DNA of 7,093 bases, from NCBI GenBank assembly GCA_017464985.1, contig JAFTXL010000098.1, positions 1-7,093 of the forward strand, given 5' to 3'. The notes under the pieces were generated by a model, which worked only from the letters and a program-made list of their open reading frames with translations, was not told the origin of the DNA and did no database searches. Shown here piece after piece: positions 1-7,093 of the stretch. A program made the position numbers and the translations under genes. Positions within the stretch are counted from its first letter, which is position 1. Every line of letters starts with the position of its first letter. Origin of the DNA: Clostridia bacterium (lineage in GTDB: Bacteria; Bacillota_A; Clostridia; UBA1212).

Positions 1-994
1 CAATCATTATTCCCTTTACAGCAGATACACGTGAACCGGCATAGTACGCGAGACTATTTTTCTCGCGGACGTTGCGGAACAGCTTTGACGATGTGCCGCC
101 TCCGTATACCGTATTCATCAGAACAAGCGCGAAAAAGTCATCTGATTCTCTGTCCGTATTCGTACGGAATCCCATAACAAGTTTTCCGTCCTGAATTTCA
201 TAGTTCTCAGTTACGTATTTTACATTTTCCGGAAGAATCACTTTCTTTTCCACATATTCCGTATAAGCATTTTCTCTGTTTCCGTCTCCGAAAACACCTG
301 TTTCTGCTGCCCGTCTGAAAAGCTCTATCAGTTTATCAGGCTTTGATCGTCCGCAATAAAAGACTTTACACTGTATTTTTTTCAAAAAATACTCTCTGTA
401 ATACTCATACAGCTCTTTTGAAGTCAGATTCTCTCCGTCTGTTAACTCGCCAAGTTCAGAAAGACCAAAAGCTTCGTTTTCACACATCACTTCACGGCAT
501 CTTCTCATCGCGTAATGCTGTTTATCATTTTTTTCGGCAAGTATATCATTGTTAAGATTGATGCATTCCTGCCTGAAATAGCTTTCAAGAAATCCTCCGT
601 TTTCGGTAACGGGATTTGTGATTATATCTAAAAGCAAAGAAAAAGCTTCTTCTTCAATCTCGTCTGCCGAAACTCCCGTATCATCATTGCCGCATGCCTC
701 AGCGTATTCTTCTTTAAGAAAATCAGTCATGAACATCATGTGCTGAATTTCACTTCTTTTGCCTACGTCAGTCAGAACTATACTTCCGTAAAGTTCCTGA
801 CATCTCACGGTAAGAGCCTTTGACGTAGTGTATTTTTTAGAACCTCTCCATAAAAGAGCCGGAAGAAGCGCATTTTTATATGCGCGCGCTCTGTCTAATC
901 TGTCACAGAAATTTACCGCAACCGTATCAGACTTAAAAACATTGTTCTCTATATAATAAAATTCAATTCCGCATATCTCAGCTATTTTTTCCAT
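1..994 (-). CDS. ymfF: M16 peptidase-like protein, YmfF-type (C-terminus cut off by window edge)
   Basis: The frame is open from ATG at 994 to the left edge, giving 331 residues; the family is usually a little over 400, so the C-terminal part is missing. The second M16-like domain is recognisable from residues about 293-322: NTVYGGGTSSKLF, then VREKNSLAYYAGSR, the conserved glycine-rich turn and R..LAY segment. The first domain has the fold pattern LLPALLWRGSKKY (43-55) and ELYGS (67-71), but no HxxEH zinc-binding motif where active M16 enzymes carry it, so it is probably not a protease by itself. This matches YmfF (also written YfmF) of Bacillus, which is paired with YmfH and associated with 5-aminopentanol modification of EF-P; that role is inferred from the family. 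It starts 3 bases after the ribF stop, with GGTGAGG 8 bases before the ATG. M16 family membership is quite sure, the YmfF subgroup is likely, and the function is uncertain. Confidence 0.82.
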   Translation of the reverse strand, partial: MEKIAEICGIEFYYIENNVFKSDTVAVNFCDRLDRARAYKNALLPALLWRGSKKYTTSKALTVRCQELYGSIVLTDVGKRSEIQHMMFMTDFLKEEYAEACGNDDTGVSADEIEEEAFSLLLDIITNPVTENGGFLESYFRQECINLNNDILAEKNDKQHYAMRRCREVMCENEAFGLSELGELTDGENLTSKELYEYYREYFLKKIQCKVFYCGRSKPDKLIELFRRAAETGVFGDGNRENAYTEYVEKKVILPENVKYVTENYEIQDGKLVMGFRTNTDRESDDFFALVLMNTVYGGGTSSKLFRNVREKNSLAYYAGSRVSAVKGIMI

Positions 995-997
995 ACG

Positions 998-1993
998 TTA
1001 AACCTCACCGTCTATCGTTACGCCCAACAGCATCCTTTTAGCTGTATCTATATCAATGCTTATCTGCTTTTTCAGCAGCTCCACATTTTCAAAACCGCGT
1101 TCGCTTCTTATCATACCGACAAAGAATACTTCTATATTTTTACCGTATAATTCACTATTATAATCAAAAAGATGTGTTTCAACCGTAATATCTTTAATAT
1201 TCTCAAAAGTCGGATTGTTTCCTATATTTGTTGCGCTGTCATAAAAAATACCGTCTATCAAAGTTTTTGTTGCATATACTCCCGATGCAGGCAGTGCAAA
1301 ACCGTCTTTAGGCAAGATGTTTGCTGTAGGAAACCCAAGCGCGTGACCGACTCTGCGTCCCACGGCAACGGTTCCGGGAATAGAATAATATCTTCCTGTA
1401 AAATCCTTATACACGTTAAGTTTTCCTTCCGCAATGATAGATCTCAGCAGCGTACTTGAAATCACCTTTTCACCGTGCATAACAGGCGGAACAACTATTA
1501 CATCAAAACCGAATTTTTCACCGTACCTGCGGAGCAAATCCGCATCTCCCGCACCTTTTCTTCCGAAAGAATAGTTATATCCTACAACAACAAGTTTTGC
1601 GTTAAACCGCTTCACAAGGTATTCCTTTATGAAATTCTCGGCAGTCATATCCGCATATGATTTGTCAAAATGCTCAAAAAAAGCAATATCAATATTCTTC
1701 GCCTCAAATATTTCCGCTTTTTGATTTGATGTCATTATAAGAGGTGTTTTTCTGTCTTTAAAAAGAACTTTATTCGGATGGTTTGAAAAAGTATACACAA
1801 CAGATACAAGACCTCTTTCTTCGCAGTTTTTTTGCAGCAGAGAAAGAAGCGCCGCATGACCTAAATGTACGCCGTCAAAATTACCCAGACCTATTCCGGT
1901 GCCTGACTTGAATGCATCCACGGAAAAAGCGTCACACGGCGACATATCCTGCGGTGTAATTTCATTTATTTCAAACTCTCCGTATATCTTCAT
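998..1993 (-). CDS. ribF: Bifunctional riboflavin kinase / FAD synthetase
   Basis: This cytoplasmic enzyme phosphorylates riboflavin to FMN and adenylates FMN to FAD, supplying the cell's flavin cofactors. The 331-residue length is normal for bacterial RibF. The N-terminal FAD synthetase (nucleotidyltransferase) domain shows GLGNFDGVHLGH (35-46, the HxGH-type ATP site), TFSNHP (68-73), VVVGYNYSFGRKGAGD (135-150) and SSTLLR (179-184). The C-terminal riboflavin kinase domain shows GTVAVGRRVGHALGFPTANI (207-226) with the FPTAN nucleotide/Mg site, SGVYAT (237-242), NIGNNPTF (256-263) and VETHLFDY (271-278, with the catalytic-type Glu). Both domains look intact. The start is ATG at 1993, preceded by GGAGAA with 7-base spacing. 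It lies 15 bases after truB and 3 bases before the M16-like gene. The truB-ribF order is a standard arrangement in Firmicutes. No FMN riboswitch is seen, so it is most likely expressed with the translation operon. Confidence 0.97.
   Translation of the reverse strand: MKIYGEFEINEITPQDMSPCDAFSVDAFKSGTGIGLGNFDGVHLGHAALLSLLQKNCEERGLVSVVYTFSNHPNKVLFKDRKTPLIMTSNQKAEIFEAKNIDIAFFEHFDKSYADMTAENFIKEYLVKRFNAKLVVVGYNYSFGRKGAGDADLLRRYGEKFGFDVIVVPPVMHGEKVISSTLLRSIIAEGKLNVYKDFTGRYYSIPGTVAVGRRVGHALGFPTANILPKDGFALPASGVYATKTLIDGIFYDSATNIGNNPTFENIKDITVETHLFDYNSELYGKNIEVFFVGMIRSERGFENVELLKKQISIDIDTAKRMLLGVTIDGEV
1003..1009 (-). promoter_or_regulatory. Shine-Dalgarno site for the M16-like gene, within the ribF end
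   Basis: GGTGAGG on the minus strand overlaps the final codons of ribF and ends 8 bases before the ATG at 994. It decides the start of the edge-truncated M16-like gene and shows that the gene is read from the same transcript as ribF. Confidence 0.7.
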
Positions 1994-2000
1994 ATCGTTG

Positions 2001-2006
2001 TTCTCC
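2001..2006 (-). promoter_or_regulatory. Shine-Dalgarno site for ribF
   Basis: GGAGAA on the minus strand lies 7 bases before the ATG at 1993, in the 15-base gap between the truB stop and ribF. It supports the ribF start used here. The gap is too short to hold a promoter or terminator. Confidence 0.75.
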
Positions 2007-2008
2007 GT

Positions 2009-2944
2009 TTACTCTCCAAAAAATTTATATGGCTTAAGCCATATTTTGTTCTCAATTTCTTCTTTCTCCGAAATTGCTATCACCTTGCCGTCAAAATACA
2101 CGCATATTTCATTTTGCGAATCAAATGACGCAATGCGTTCTTTGTTTACAAAAACTTTCTTGCCCTGTATATACTTTTCTTTCTCGGAATTATTGAGTTC
2201 TACACGGGGGTAATCTTCGAGAAGACTTTCTATTTCAAGAATGTGCATATTTCCTCTGCCCTCATTCACAGCCTTTTCAAATTCCTCCAACGAAACGCTG
2301 TCTTTTAATGAAAGAGGACCGTATGATGTCCTCACAAGTGACGACATACACGCGCCGATGCCCAGCTTTTCACCTATATCATTACAGATAGACCGTATGT
2401 AAGTACCTTTTGAACAATGAACATCAATTACAGCGCGAATATGCTTTTCGTCATCACGAAAAAAACTTATAAGCTTTATTTTGTAAACAGTAACCTTACG
2501 GCTTTCAGGTTTAACTTCAATACCTTTGCGTGCAAGCTTATAAAGCGGTACACCGTCTTTTTTAATAGCTGAAAATGCGGGAGGTATCTGTTCTATTTCC
2601 CCCTTAAAAAGTTCAAGAGTCCTTAGTAAATAATCTTCTGTAATTCGGTCCGCATATTCATAGTTTTCGGAAATCGGCTCTCCCCATATATCCATTGTAT
2701 TCGTAGACAAACCGAAAAGCATTTCCGCACGGTAGGATTTTCCCATTCTCAAAAAAAACTCGGAACACTTTGTTGCTTTACCTACACATACGGGAAGCAC
2801 ACCTGTTGCCTCAGGGTCGAGAGTTCCGGCATGACCTGTTTTTTTACATCCTGTTATTCTGCGTACTGCACTTACACACTTAAAAGAAGAAATCCCTGCA
2901 GGCTTATTTATACTTACAATACCGTCATATGCCAAGCCTTGCAC
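2009..2944 (-). CDS. truB: tRNA pseudouridine(55) synthase TruB
   Basis: TruB isomerises uridine 55 to pseudouridine in the T-loop of tRNAs. The protein is about 311 residues, typical for the family. The N-terminus reads DGIVSINKPAGISSF (7-21). The catalytic motif GHAGTLDPEATGVLP (37-51) contains the nucleophile Asp43, followed by GKATK. Further conserved segments are KSYRAEMLFGLSTNTMD (69-85), IPPAFSAIKKDGVPLY (120-135) and CSKGTYIRSICNDIG (177-191). A short PUA-like C-terminal region begins near GKKV (261). The start is not ATG. GTG at 2944 has AAGGA 5 bases upstream; TTG at 2935 has GGTG-type pairing and would begin MAYDGIVSINKP, closer to the usual TruB N-terminus. The GTG start overlaps the end of nrnA by 20 bases, the TTG start by 11; either way translation is probably coupled to nrnA. 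An ATG at 2928 is out of frame and soon hits a stop. Confidence 0.96.
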   Translation of the reverse strand: MQGLAYDGIVSINKPAGISSFKCVSAVRRITGCKKTGHAGTLDPEATGVLPVCVGKATKCSEFFLRMGKSYRAEMLFGLSTNTMDIWGEPISENYEYADRITEDYLLRTLELFKGEIEQIPPAFSAIKKDGVPLYKLARKGIEVKPESRKVTVYKIKLISFFRDDEKHIRAVIDVHCSKGTYIRSICNDIGEKLGIGACMSSLVRTSYGPLSLKDSVSLEEFEKAVNEGRGNMHILEIESLLEDYPRVELNNSEKEKYIQGKKVFVNKERIASFDSQNEICVYFDGKVIAISEKEEIENKIWLKPYKFFGE

Positions 2945-3968
2945 CTACTTCCTTTAAAAGCTTTTCTTTCAGTTCTTTTTCCGTACCTGTAAAAGACAGT
3001 CCGGCAGCGCGTACATGACCGCCTCCGCCGAAAACAGAAGCAACAGCCGCCACGTCACATTCAGCAGACGATCTCATACTCACTTTATAGCTGCTGCCAC
3101 ATGAATCAGCACATGAATTCTTTGCATCTCTCACAAATATACTGACTTTGACACCATCTATATCTCTCATTATTGACGACAAAGCATTTGAATCCTCAAC
3201 ATAGGCCTCTGTTTCGCTGAAAACCGAATTGGGAATATATACATACGCTATTTTACCGTCCTCAAAATACTCTATCCTGCTGTATGCCGCAGACAGGAAT
3301 CTTATTGTTCTCTGAGGTTTTACATCATATACACGTCTTGCAACCCATGTTACGTCGCTCCCTGTTATCTGAATCAGTTTTGATGCTATTTCAAATGTGT
3401 CAGACGTTACGTTGCTGTAAATAAATCTTCCTGTGTCAGTCAATATTGCCGTATAAAGACATAAAGCCATTTTGTAATCGATCTCAGCTCCCATAGTGTC
3501 AAGAAGATGCCATATAGCCTCACCTGTCGCCGACCATATCGGATTAACAATATTCAAATCTCCGAAATCACTGTTTTCACCGGGAATATGATGATCTATT
3601 TTTATCTTAAACGGAGACTTTTTATAAATCTCATGCCAACCGTCCATACGCTCTTTTGTCGCACAGTCAACACCTATCGCAAGCTCCGACACATCAAAGT
3701 TATTTATATCAGCGTCATTGCTGTATACGTTAATTTCTATTCCCAGAGAATTTTCGGGCACCAGAAACAAAAGATCGTCCTCCGGCTTTTCGCACAAAAA
3801 AACACGCACTGTTTTTCCTGTTTTTTTGATTGCACGGGCAAGCGCAAAAACAGAACCAAGCGCATCCCCGTCCGCATGTACATGCGGAAACAGAGATACG
3901 CTTGCTGCGTTATTGATCTTCTCTATACATTCATTACAAATTTTTGCATCAATCACATTATTCATCAT
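2925..3968 (-). CDS. nrnA: DHH-family bifunctional oligoribonuclease / pAp phosphatase
   Basis: This is a DHH/DHHA1 phosphoesterase, expected to degrade short RNA oligonucleotides (nanoRNAs) to mononucleotides and to dephosphorylate pAp in the cytoplasm using Mn2+. Counted from ATG at 3968, motif I is HVHADGDALGS (29-39), motif II has Asp101 in GVDCATKERM, motif III is DHH (125-127) in KIDHHIPG, and motif IV is LTDTGRF with Asp178. The DHHA1 substrate-binding motif GGGGHVRAAG is at 314-323. All catalytic positions are present, and about 347 residues is slightly longer than the family's usual 310-320. Three in-frame ATGs compete: 3983, 3968 and 3965. I chose 3968 because GGGG lies 5 bases upstream and the family usually begins close to MNN; 3983 (352 residues) is possible, with AAGG 9 bases upstream. 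The start lies inside the end of rbfA. Nearest alternative: another DHH-family phosphodiesterase, but the place between rbfA and truB is typical of NrnA. Confidence 0.94.
   Translation of the reverse strand: MMNNVIDAKICNECIEKINNAASVSLFPHVHADGDALGSVFALARAIKKTGKTVRVFLCEKPEDDLLFLVPENSLGIEINVYSNDADINNFDVSELAIGVDCATKERMDGWHEIYKKSPFKIKIDHHIPGENSDFGDLNIVNPIWSATGEAIWHLLDTMGAEIDYKMALCLYTAILTDTGRFIYSNVTSDTFEIASKLIQITGSDVTWVARRVYDVKPQRTIRFLSAAYSRIEYFEDGKIAYVYIPNSVFSETEAYVEDSNALSSIMRDIDGVKVSIFVRDAKNSCADSCGSSYKVSMRSSAECDVAAVASVFGGGGHVRAAGLSFTGTEKELKEKLLKEVGARLGI
2950..2954 (-). promoter_or_regulatory. Candidate Shine-Dalgarno site for truB, within the nrnA end
   Basis: AAGGA on the minus strand lies 5 bases before GTG 2944. 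The following bases TAGGTG (2942-2947) could instead serve a TTG start at 2935 with 6-base spacing. The site therefore supports initiation in this place but does not settle which of the two non-ATG codons is used. Confidence 0.5.
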
Positions 3969-4338
3969 CGTTACCCCGCGCATCCGACGAAGCCTTATCT
4001 TCTTTTACAACTTTACTTATAAGCTCCGACATATATGCGCCGTGTTCAATTGATTCGTCAATAACAAAGTTCAGCTCGGGAATTGCCCGTATTATCATTC
4101 TTCTGCCGATTTCACGGCGAATGAATCCTGCGGAATTCCTGAGCGCCTCGATTGCGGAGGCTTTATCAGCCTCCGAACCGTATACACTCACATATATCTT
4201 TGCAAATTTGAGATCCTTTGCCAGCTTGATGTCAAGAATACTCGTCATAATCGGAATACGCGGGTCTTTTATCTCCTCACGTATTACATCACTTATAACA
4301 CGTTTCATTTCCTGAGCAATTCTTACTGTTCTATCCAT
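3958..4338 (-). CDS. rbfA: 30S ribosome-binding factor RbfA
   Basis: RbfA is a small KH-fold protein that binds the immature 30S ribosomal subunit near the 5' helix of 16S rRNA, helps late maturation, and is needed for good growth in the cold. At 126 residues it has normal length. Family features are visible: [17 protein letters not shown] (6-22), the DPRI segment (25-28), [13 protein letters not shown] (42-54), the helix [17 protein letters not shown] (64-80) and [14 protein letters not shown] (87-100). The tail after residue 112 is short, polar and acidic, as is common. Its ATG at 4338 overlaps the infB stop (TAG at 4331-4333) by 8 bases. A very strong ribosome binding site (GGAGGAG) sits inside the last codons of infB. 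This arrangement implies translational coupling to infB, matching the shared role in 30S function. Confidence 0.97.
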   Translation of the reverse strand: MDRTVRIAQEMKRVISDVIREEIKDPRIPIMTSILDIKLAKDLKFAKIYVSVYGSEADKASAIEALRNSAGFIRREIGRRMIIRAIPELNFVIDESIEHGAYMSELISKVVKEDKASSDARGNDDE

Positions 4339-7093
4339 TTCTCTTAATCTCCTCCATTAAGAAGCATTCAACCGTATCGCCTTCTTTAAGGTCATCGTAA
4401 CGTTCAAATGAAAGACCGCATTCAAATCCCTGCGCAACTTCTTTTGCATCATCCTTAAATCTCTTAAGCGATGCAAGCTTGCCCTCATGAATTATGATTC
4501 CGTCACGTACAATTCTTACATTGCTGTTACGCACAATCTTTCCGTTTGTAACGTAAGCGCCCGCAATCGTACCTACTCCGGATACCTTAAATGTCTTTCT
4601 TATCTCTGCATGACCCTGTACAACCTCTTTATACTCAGGCTCAAGCATACCGTTCATAGCATCTTCGATATCGTTGATTGCATCGTAAATGACTCTGTAA
4701 AGTCTTACATCGACACCCTTTTCCGCGGCGATTTCTCCGGCATTTGCTATAGGTCTTACGTTAAATCCTATGATAATTGCGTTTGATGCTTCCGCAAGCA
4801 GAACGTCAGACTCTGTTACACCGCCGACACCGCCGTGAATTGTCTTTACACGAACTTCATCATTGCTGAGCTTTTCAAGAGACTGCTTTACAGCCTCAAC
4901 GCTTCCGCGTACGTCAGCTTTAACAATGATGTTGAGGTCTTTCATCTTACCTGCCTGAATCTGGCTGAACAGGTCGTCAAGAGATACTTTTGCATTGCTT
5001 CCGATTGCAGCAGCATGCTCCGCATTTCTTCTTGTCTCCGCAACACGCTTTGCACGCTTTTCATCTTCGTTAACAACATAAAATACCTTTCCTGCCTCAG
5101 GTACTTCGGGAAGACCTGTAATCTCAACAGGAGTTGACGGGCCTGCCTCTTTAAGCGCATTTCCTTTGTCGTCTGTCATTGTTCTGACATGGCCGAAAGT
5201 TGAATCCGAAATAACCGCATCGCCCGGGCGAAGTGTACCGCGCTGTACCAAAAGCGTTGCAACAGGACCTCTGTTCTTATCGAGCTTTGCCTCAATAACA
5301 GTACCCTTTACCTGTTTCTTCGGATTTGCCTTAAGTTCAAGAATATCAGCGGAAAGCAATACAGTTTCAAGAAGCATTTCAATATTTTCATGCTTCTTAG
5401 CAGATACAGGTATAAACGGAATGTCTCCGCCCCATTCTTCAGCAACAAGTCCGTGTTCTGCCATTTCCTGTTTAACACGCTCAGGGTTTGCGCCCTCTTT
5501 ATCTATTTTGTTCACAGCAACCACAATTGATACGTTGGCAGCTTTTGCATGATTTATCGCTTCTATTGTCTGGGGCATTACTCCGTCGTCAGCAGCTACA
5601 ACAAGGATTGCAACATCTGTAACCTGAGCGCCGCGCGCACGCATTGCAGTAAACGCTTCATGTCCCGGCGTATCAAGGAATGTAATTTTTCTGCCTTTAA
5701 GTCTTACTGTATAAGCACCGATATGCTGTGTGATACCGCCTGCCTCTCCCGTTGTTACACTTGTAGATCTGATAGCATCAAGGAGTGATGTTTTACCGTG
5801 GTCAACGTGACCCATTACAACAACTACAGGAGGTCTTCCAACAGCCTCGGGATCATTCTCGTCATCGTCATCATGGAAGAGAATTTCTTCGTCTGTAATA
5901 ATAACCTCAGGCTCTGTTGTAATATTGAATTCTCCTGCAATAAGAGTTGCAGTATCAAAGTCAATCTCCTGATTAAGAGTTGCCATAACTCCCATAAGCA
6001 TAAGCTTTTTGATAACTTCCGCAGAAGTCTTTTTTATCGTCTCAGCAAACTCTTTTACAGTCATTACCGGCGGAAGCTTTACATGGGTAAGAGTTGCTAT
6101 TACAACAGGATTGCTCCTCTGCATCTGTTTCTTGTCTCGCTTATCCTTTTTGCCCTTAGCATTGTTCTTTTTATTTACGCTTTCGACCTCATATGCGCCC
6201 GAATATGAAAAATCATCGCTGAATACTTCAGAGACGCCTTTTGACTCTCCGATAAATTTCTTAGCCGATTTATATTTATCTTTTTGAGGTGCATTTCCGG
6301 GTCTTGATAAATTCTCCTTACGCTCTTTCTTTGACGGACGTTCGGGGGCCTTATCGTTTCTTCTCGAGTCTTGATGTGCAGCAACAGCCGGGTCAACACT
6401 CGGAATAGAGATATTCCGCTGCTGTCTCTGCGCACGGTCACCGTTTCTCTGATTGACTGAATCTCTTCCGCCTTCACGGTTAACGTTTCTTCTTTCATCG
6501 CCTCTCTGAGGACGTCTGTCATTCTGGTTTCCGTTTCTGCGGTCACCCTGCTGCGCCTGACGTTCTCCGCCACGCTGTGCTCTTTCCGCGCTTCTTGTAT
6601 TCTGCTCAGAAGCAGGACGCTCTTTCGGCTTAGTTTCGGCAATTCCGCCTACATCAATCTCAACATTTATATTGGATGACATATTTCTTGAGAACGATGA
6701 TACTTTTACAAATTCTTCCTTAGGCTTTTCTTCGCTTATCGCAGGCTCGGCCTTCTCACTTTTCGCATCCGCTGTTTCCTGTACTTTTTCGACAACCTCA
6801 GTCTCTGCCTGTTTTTTTACAACAGCTGATTTTTTTACTGTTTCATCCGTATCATTTGCAGGCACGCTCTTTTTAACACGTGTAATTTTAGGCTGTGTTT
6901 CTGCAGCTTCTTTTGATGCCGCAGCCATGCTGCTGCGTTTAACCGATGCGCCGCCTGTTGTTTCTTGCGGAGTATTTTCAGCAAGAATATCGGTATTACC
7001 TCTTCTTACACCAAACCCCGCACGCAAATCAGATGACGCAGCATTGCTTTTCGAACCTTTTGTTTCTTTTGCGGACGTTTTCGACTCATTTTC
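4331..7093 (-). CDS. infB: Translation initiation factor IF2 (N-terminus beyond the right edge)
   Basis: IF2 is the GTPase that delivers formyl-Met-tRNA to the 30S subunit and promotes subunit joining. The frame has no stop up to the window edge, so 920 residues are visible and the true start lies outside; TTG at 7027 is in frame but has no support as the start. Numbering the visible residues: a Lys/Glu/Ala-rich segment at about 52-129; an Arg/Asn/Gln/Gly-rich linker at about 159-272; an IF2_N-type domain near 339-390 ([18 protein letters not shown]); an acidic stretch near 399-416. The GTPase domain follows with G1 GHVDHGKT (428-435), G2 GITQH (453-457), G3 DTPGHE (474-479), G4 NKID (528-531) and G5 SAK (564-566). 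Domains II, III and the C-terminal tRNA-binding domain follow, ending near [17 protein letters not shown]. The GTPase core is complete. It overlaps rbfA by 8 bases. Upstream neighbours in relatives are nusA, ylxR and an L7Ae-like gene, which are not in the window. Confidence 0.98.
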   Translation of the reverse strand, partial: ENESKTSAKETKGSKSNAASSDLRAGFGVRRGNTDILAENTPQETTGGASVKRSSMAAASKEAAETQPKITRVKKSVPANDTDETVKKSAVVKKQAETEVVEKVQETADAKSEKAEPAISEEKPKEEFVKVSSFSRNMSSNINVEIDVGGIAETKPKERPASEQNTRSAERAQRGGERQAQQGDRRNGNQNDRRPQRGDERRNVNREGGRDSVNQRNGDRAQRQQRNISIPSVDPAVAAHQDSRRNDKAPERPSKKERKENLSRPGNAPQKDKYKSAKKFIGESKGVSEVFSDDFSYSGAYEVESVNKKNNAKGKKDKRDKKQMQRSNPVVIATLTHVKLPPVMTVKEFAETIKKTSAEVIKKLMLMGVMATLNQEIDFDTATLIAGEFNITTEPEVIITDEEILFHDDDDENDPEAVGRPPVVVVMGHVDHGKTSLLDAIRSTSVTTGEAGGITQHIGAYTVRLKGRKITFLDTPGHEAFTAMRARGAQVTDVAILVVAADDGVMPQTIEAINHAKAANVSIVVAVNKIDKEGANPERVKQEMAEHGLVAEEWGGDIPFIPVSAKKHENIEMLLETVLLSADILELKANPKKQVKGTVIEAKLDKNRGPVATLLVQRGTLRPGDAVISDSTFGHVRTMTDDKGNALKEAGPSTPVEITGLPEVPEAGKVFYVVNEDEKRAKRVAETRRNAEHAAAIGSNAKVSLDDLFSQIQAGKMKDLNIIVKADVRGSVEAVKQSLEKLSNDEVRVKTIHGGVGGVTESDVLLAEASNAIIIGFNVRPIANAGEIAAEKGVDVRLYRVIYDAINDIEDAMNGMLEPEYKEVVQGHAEIRKTFKVSGVGTIAGAYVTNGKIVRNSNVRIVRDGIIIHEGKLASLKRFKDDAKEVAQGFECGLSFERYDDLKEGDTVECFLMEEIKRNG
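4349..4355 (-). promoter_or_regulatory. Strong Shine-Dalgarno site for rbfA within infB
   Basis: The minus strand reads GGAGGAG, near-perfect complementarity to the 3' end of 16S rRNA, ending 10 bases before the rbfA ATG at 4338. It lies inside the last codons of infB. It is the strongest ribosome binding site in the window and confirms the rbfA start. Its position suggests that ribosomes finishing infB feed rbfA initiation. Confidence 0.85.

Noticed and set aside
1994..2008. Possible promoter or FMN riboswitch before ribF
   Set aside because: The gap to truB is only 15 bases and holds little beyond the ribosome binding site. An FMN aptamer needs well over 100 bases of conserved structure, none of which is seen in the truB end.
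3507..4022. A 171-codon plus-strand frame opposite nrnA and the end of rbfA
   Set aside because: It is antisense to two well-supported genes, has Cys/Arg/Tyr-rich composition typical of shadow frames, and no known motif. Other plus-strand frames in the window were rejected for the same reason.
5866..5890. Short tandem cgt/cat-type triplet repeat
   Set aside because: It encodes the acidic Asp/Glu stretch just before the IF2 GTPase domain, so it is a coding low-complexity run and not a separate repeat element.
6175..6642. A 155-codon minus-strand frame overlapping the IF2 linker
   Set aside because: It lies in another frame of infB, is rich in Arg/Ser/Glu because of the biased linker codons, and shows no recognisable family. 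Open frames of this kind are expected where the main frame is low complexity.
1..7093. A mobile element, CRISPR array, toxin-antitoxin or defence system
   Set aside because: The window is filled from edge to edge by conserved, co-directional housekeeping genes with almost no intergenic space. No terminal inverted repeats, direct-repeat arrays or unexplained genes are present.

Overview
This window is a stretch of bacterial housekeeping DNA. Every supported gene is on the minus strand, so transcription runs from the right edge to the left edge. The gene order infB - rbfA - nrnA (DHH phosphoesterase) - truB - ribF is the downstream half of the classic nusA-infB operon of Firmicutes. It is followed by an M16-peptidase-like gene that resembles ymfF. 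The gene order, A+T-leaning codon use (many AGA, ATA and AAA codons), strong purine-rich Shine-Dalgarno sites and the NrnA-type DHH protein all suggest a low-to-moderate-GC member of the Clostridia, perhaps a gut anaerobe. Genus cannot be told from this sequence.

Layout from right to left: infB (translation initiation factor IF2) enters from the right edge without its true start and ends at 4331. rbfA (4338-3958) overlaps it by 8 bases. nrnA (about 3968-2925) overlaps rbfA by 11 bases or more. truB (2944-2009) starts on a non-ATG codon inside the end of nrnA. ribF (1993-998) follows after 15 bases. The M16-like gene (994 to the left edge) follows after 3 bases and is cut off before its C-terminus. 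No non-coding gap exceeds 15 bases, and I see no promoter, terminator, RNA gene, repeat array, mobile element or CRISPR. The cluster reads as one translationally coupled transcript whose promoter and terminator lie outside the window.

Functionally, most of the genes serve the translation apparatus: IF2 places initiator tRNA on the ribosome, RbfA matures the 30S subunit, TruB makes pseudouridine 55 in tRNA, and NrnA degrades short RNA oligonucleotides and pAp. RibF makes FMN and FAD. The last gene belongs to a group linked in Bacillus to modification of elongation factor P, which would also fit a translation theme.

I looked for a previously undescribed system and do not see one. The points worth a second look are modest: a long Arg/Asn/Gln/Gly-rich linker in IF2, an M16-like protein without the zinc-binding motif placed directly after ribF, and uncertain starts for truB and nrnA.
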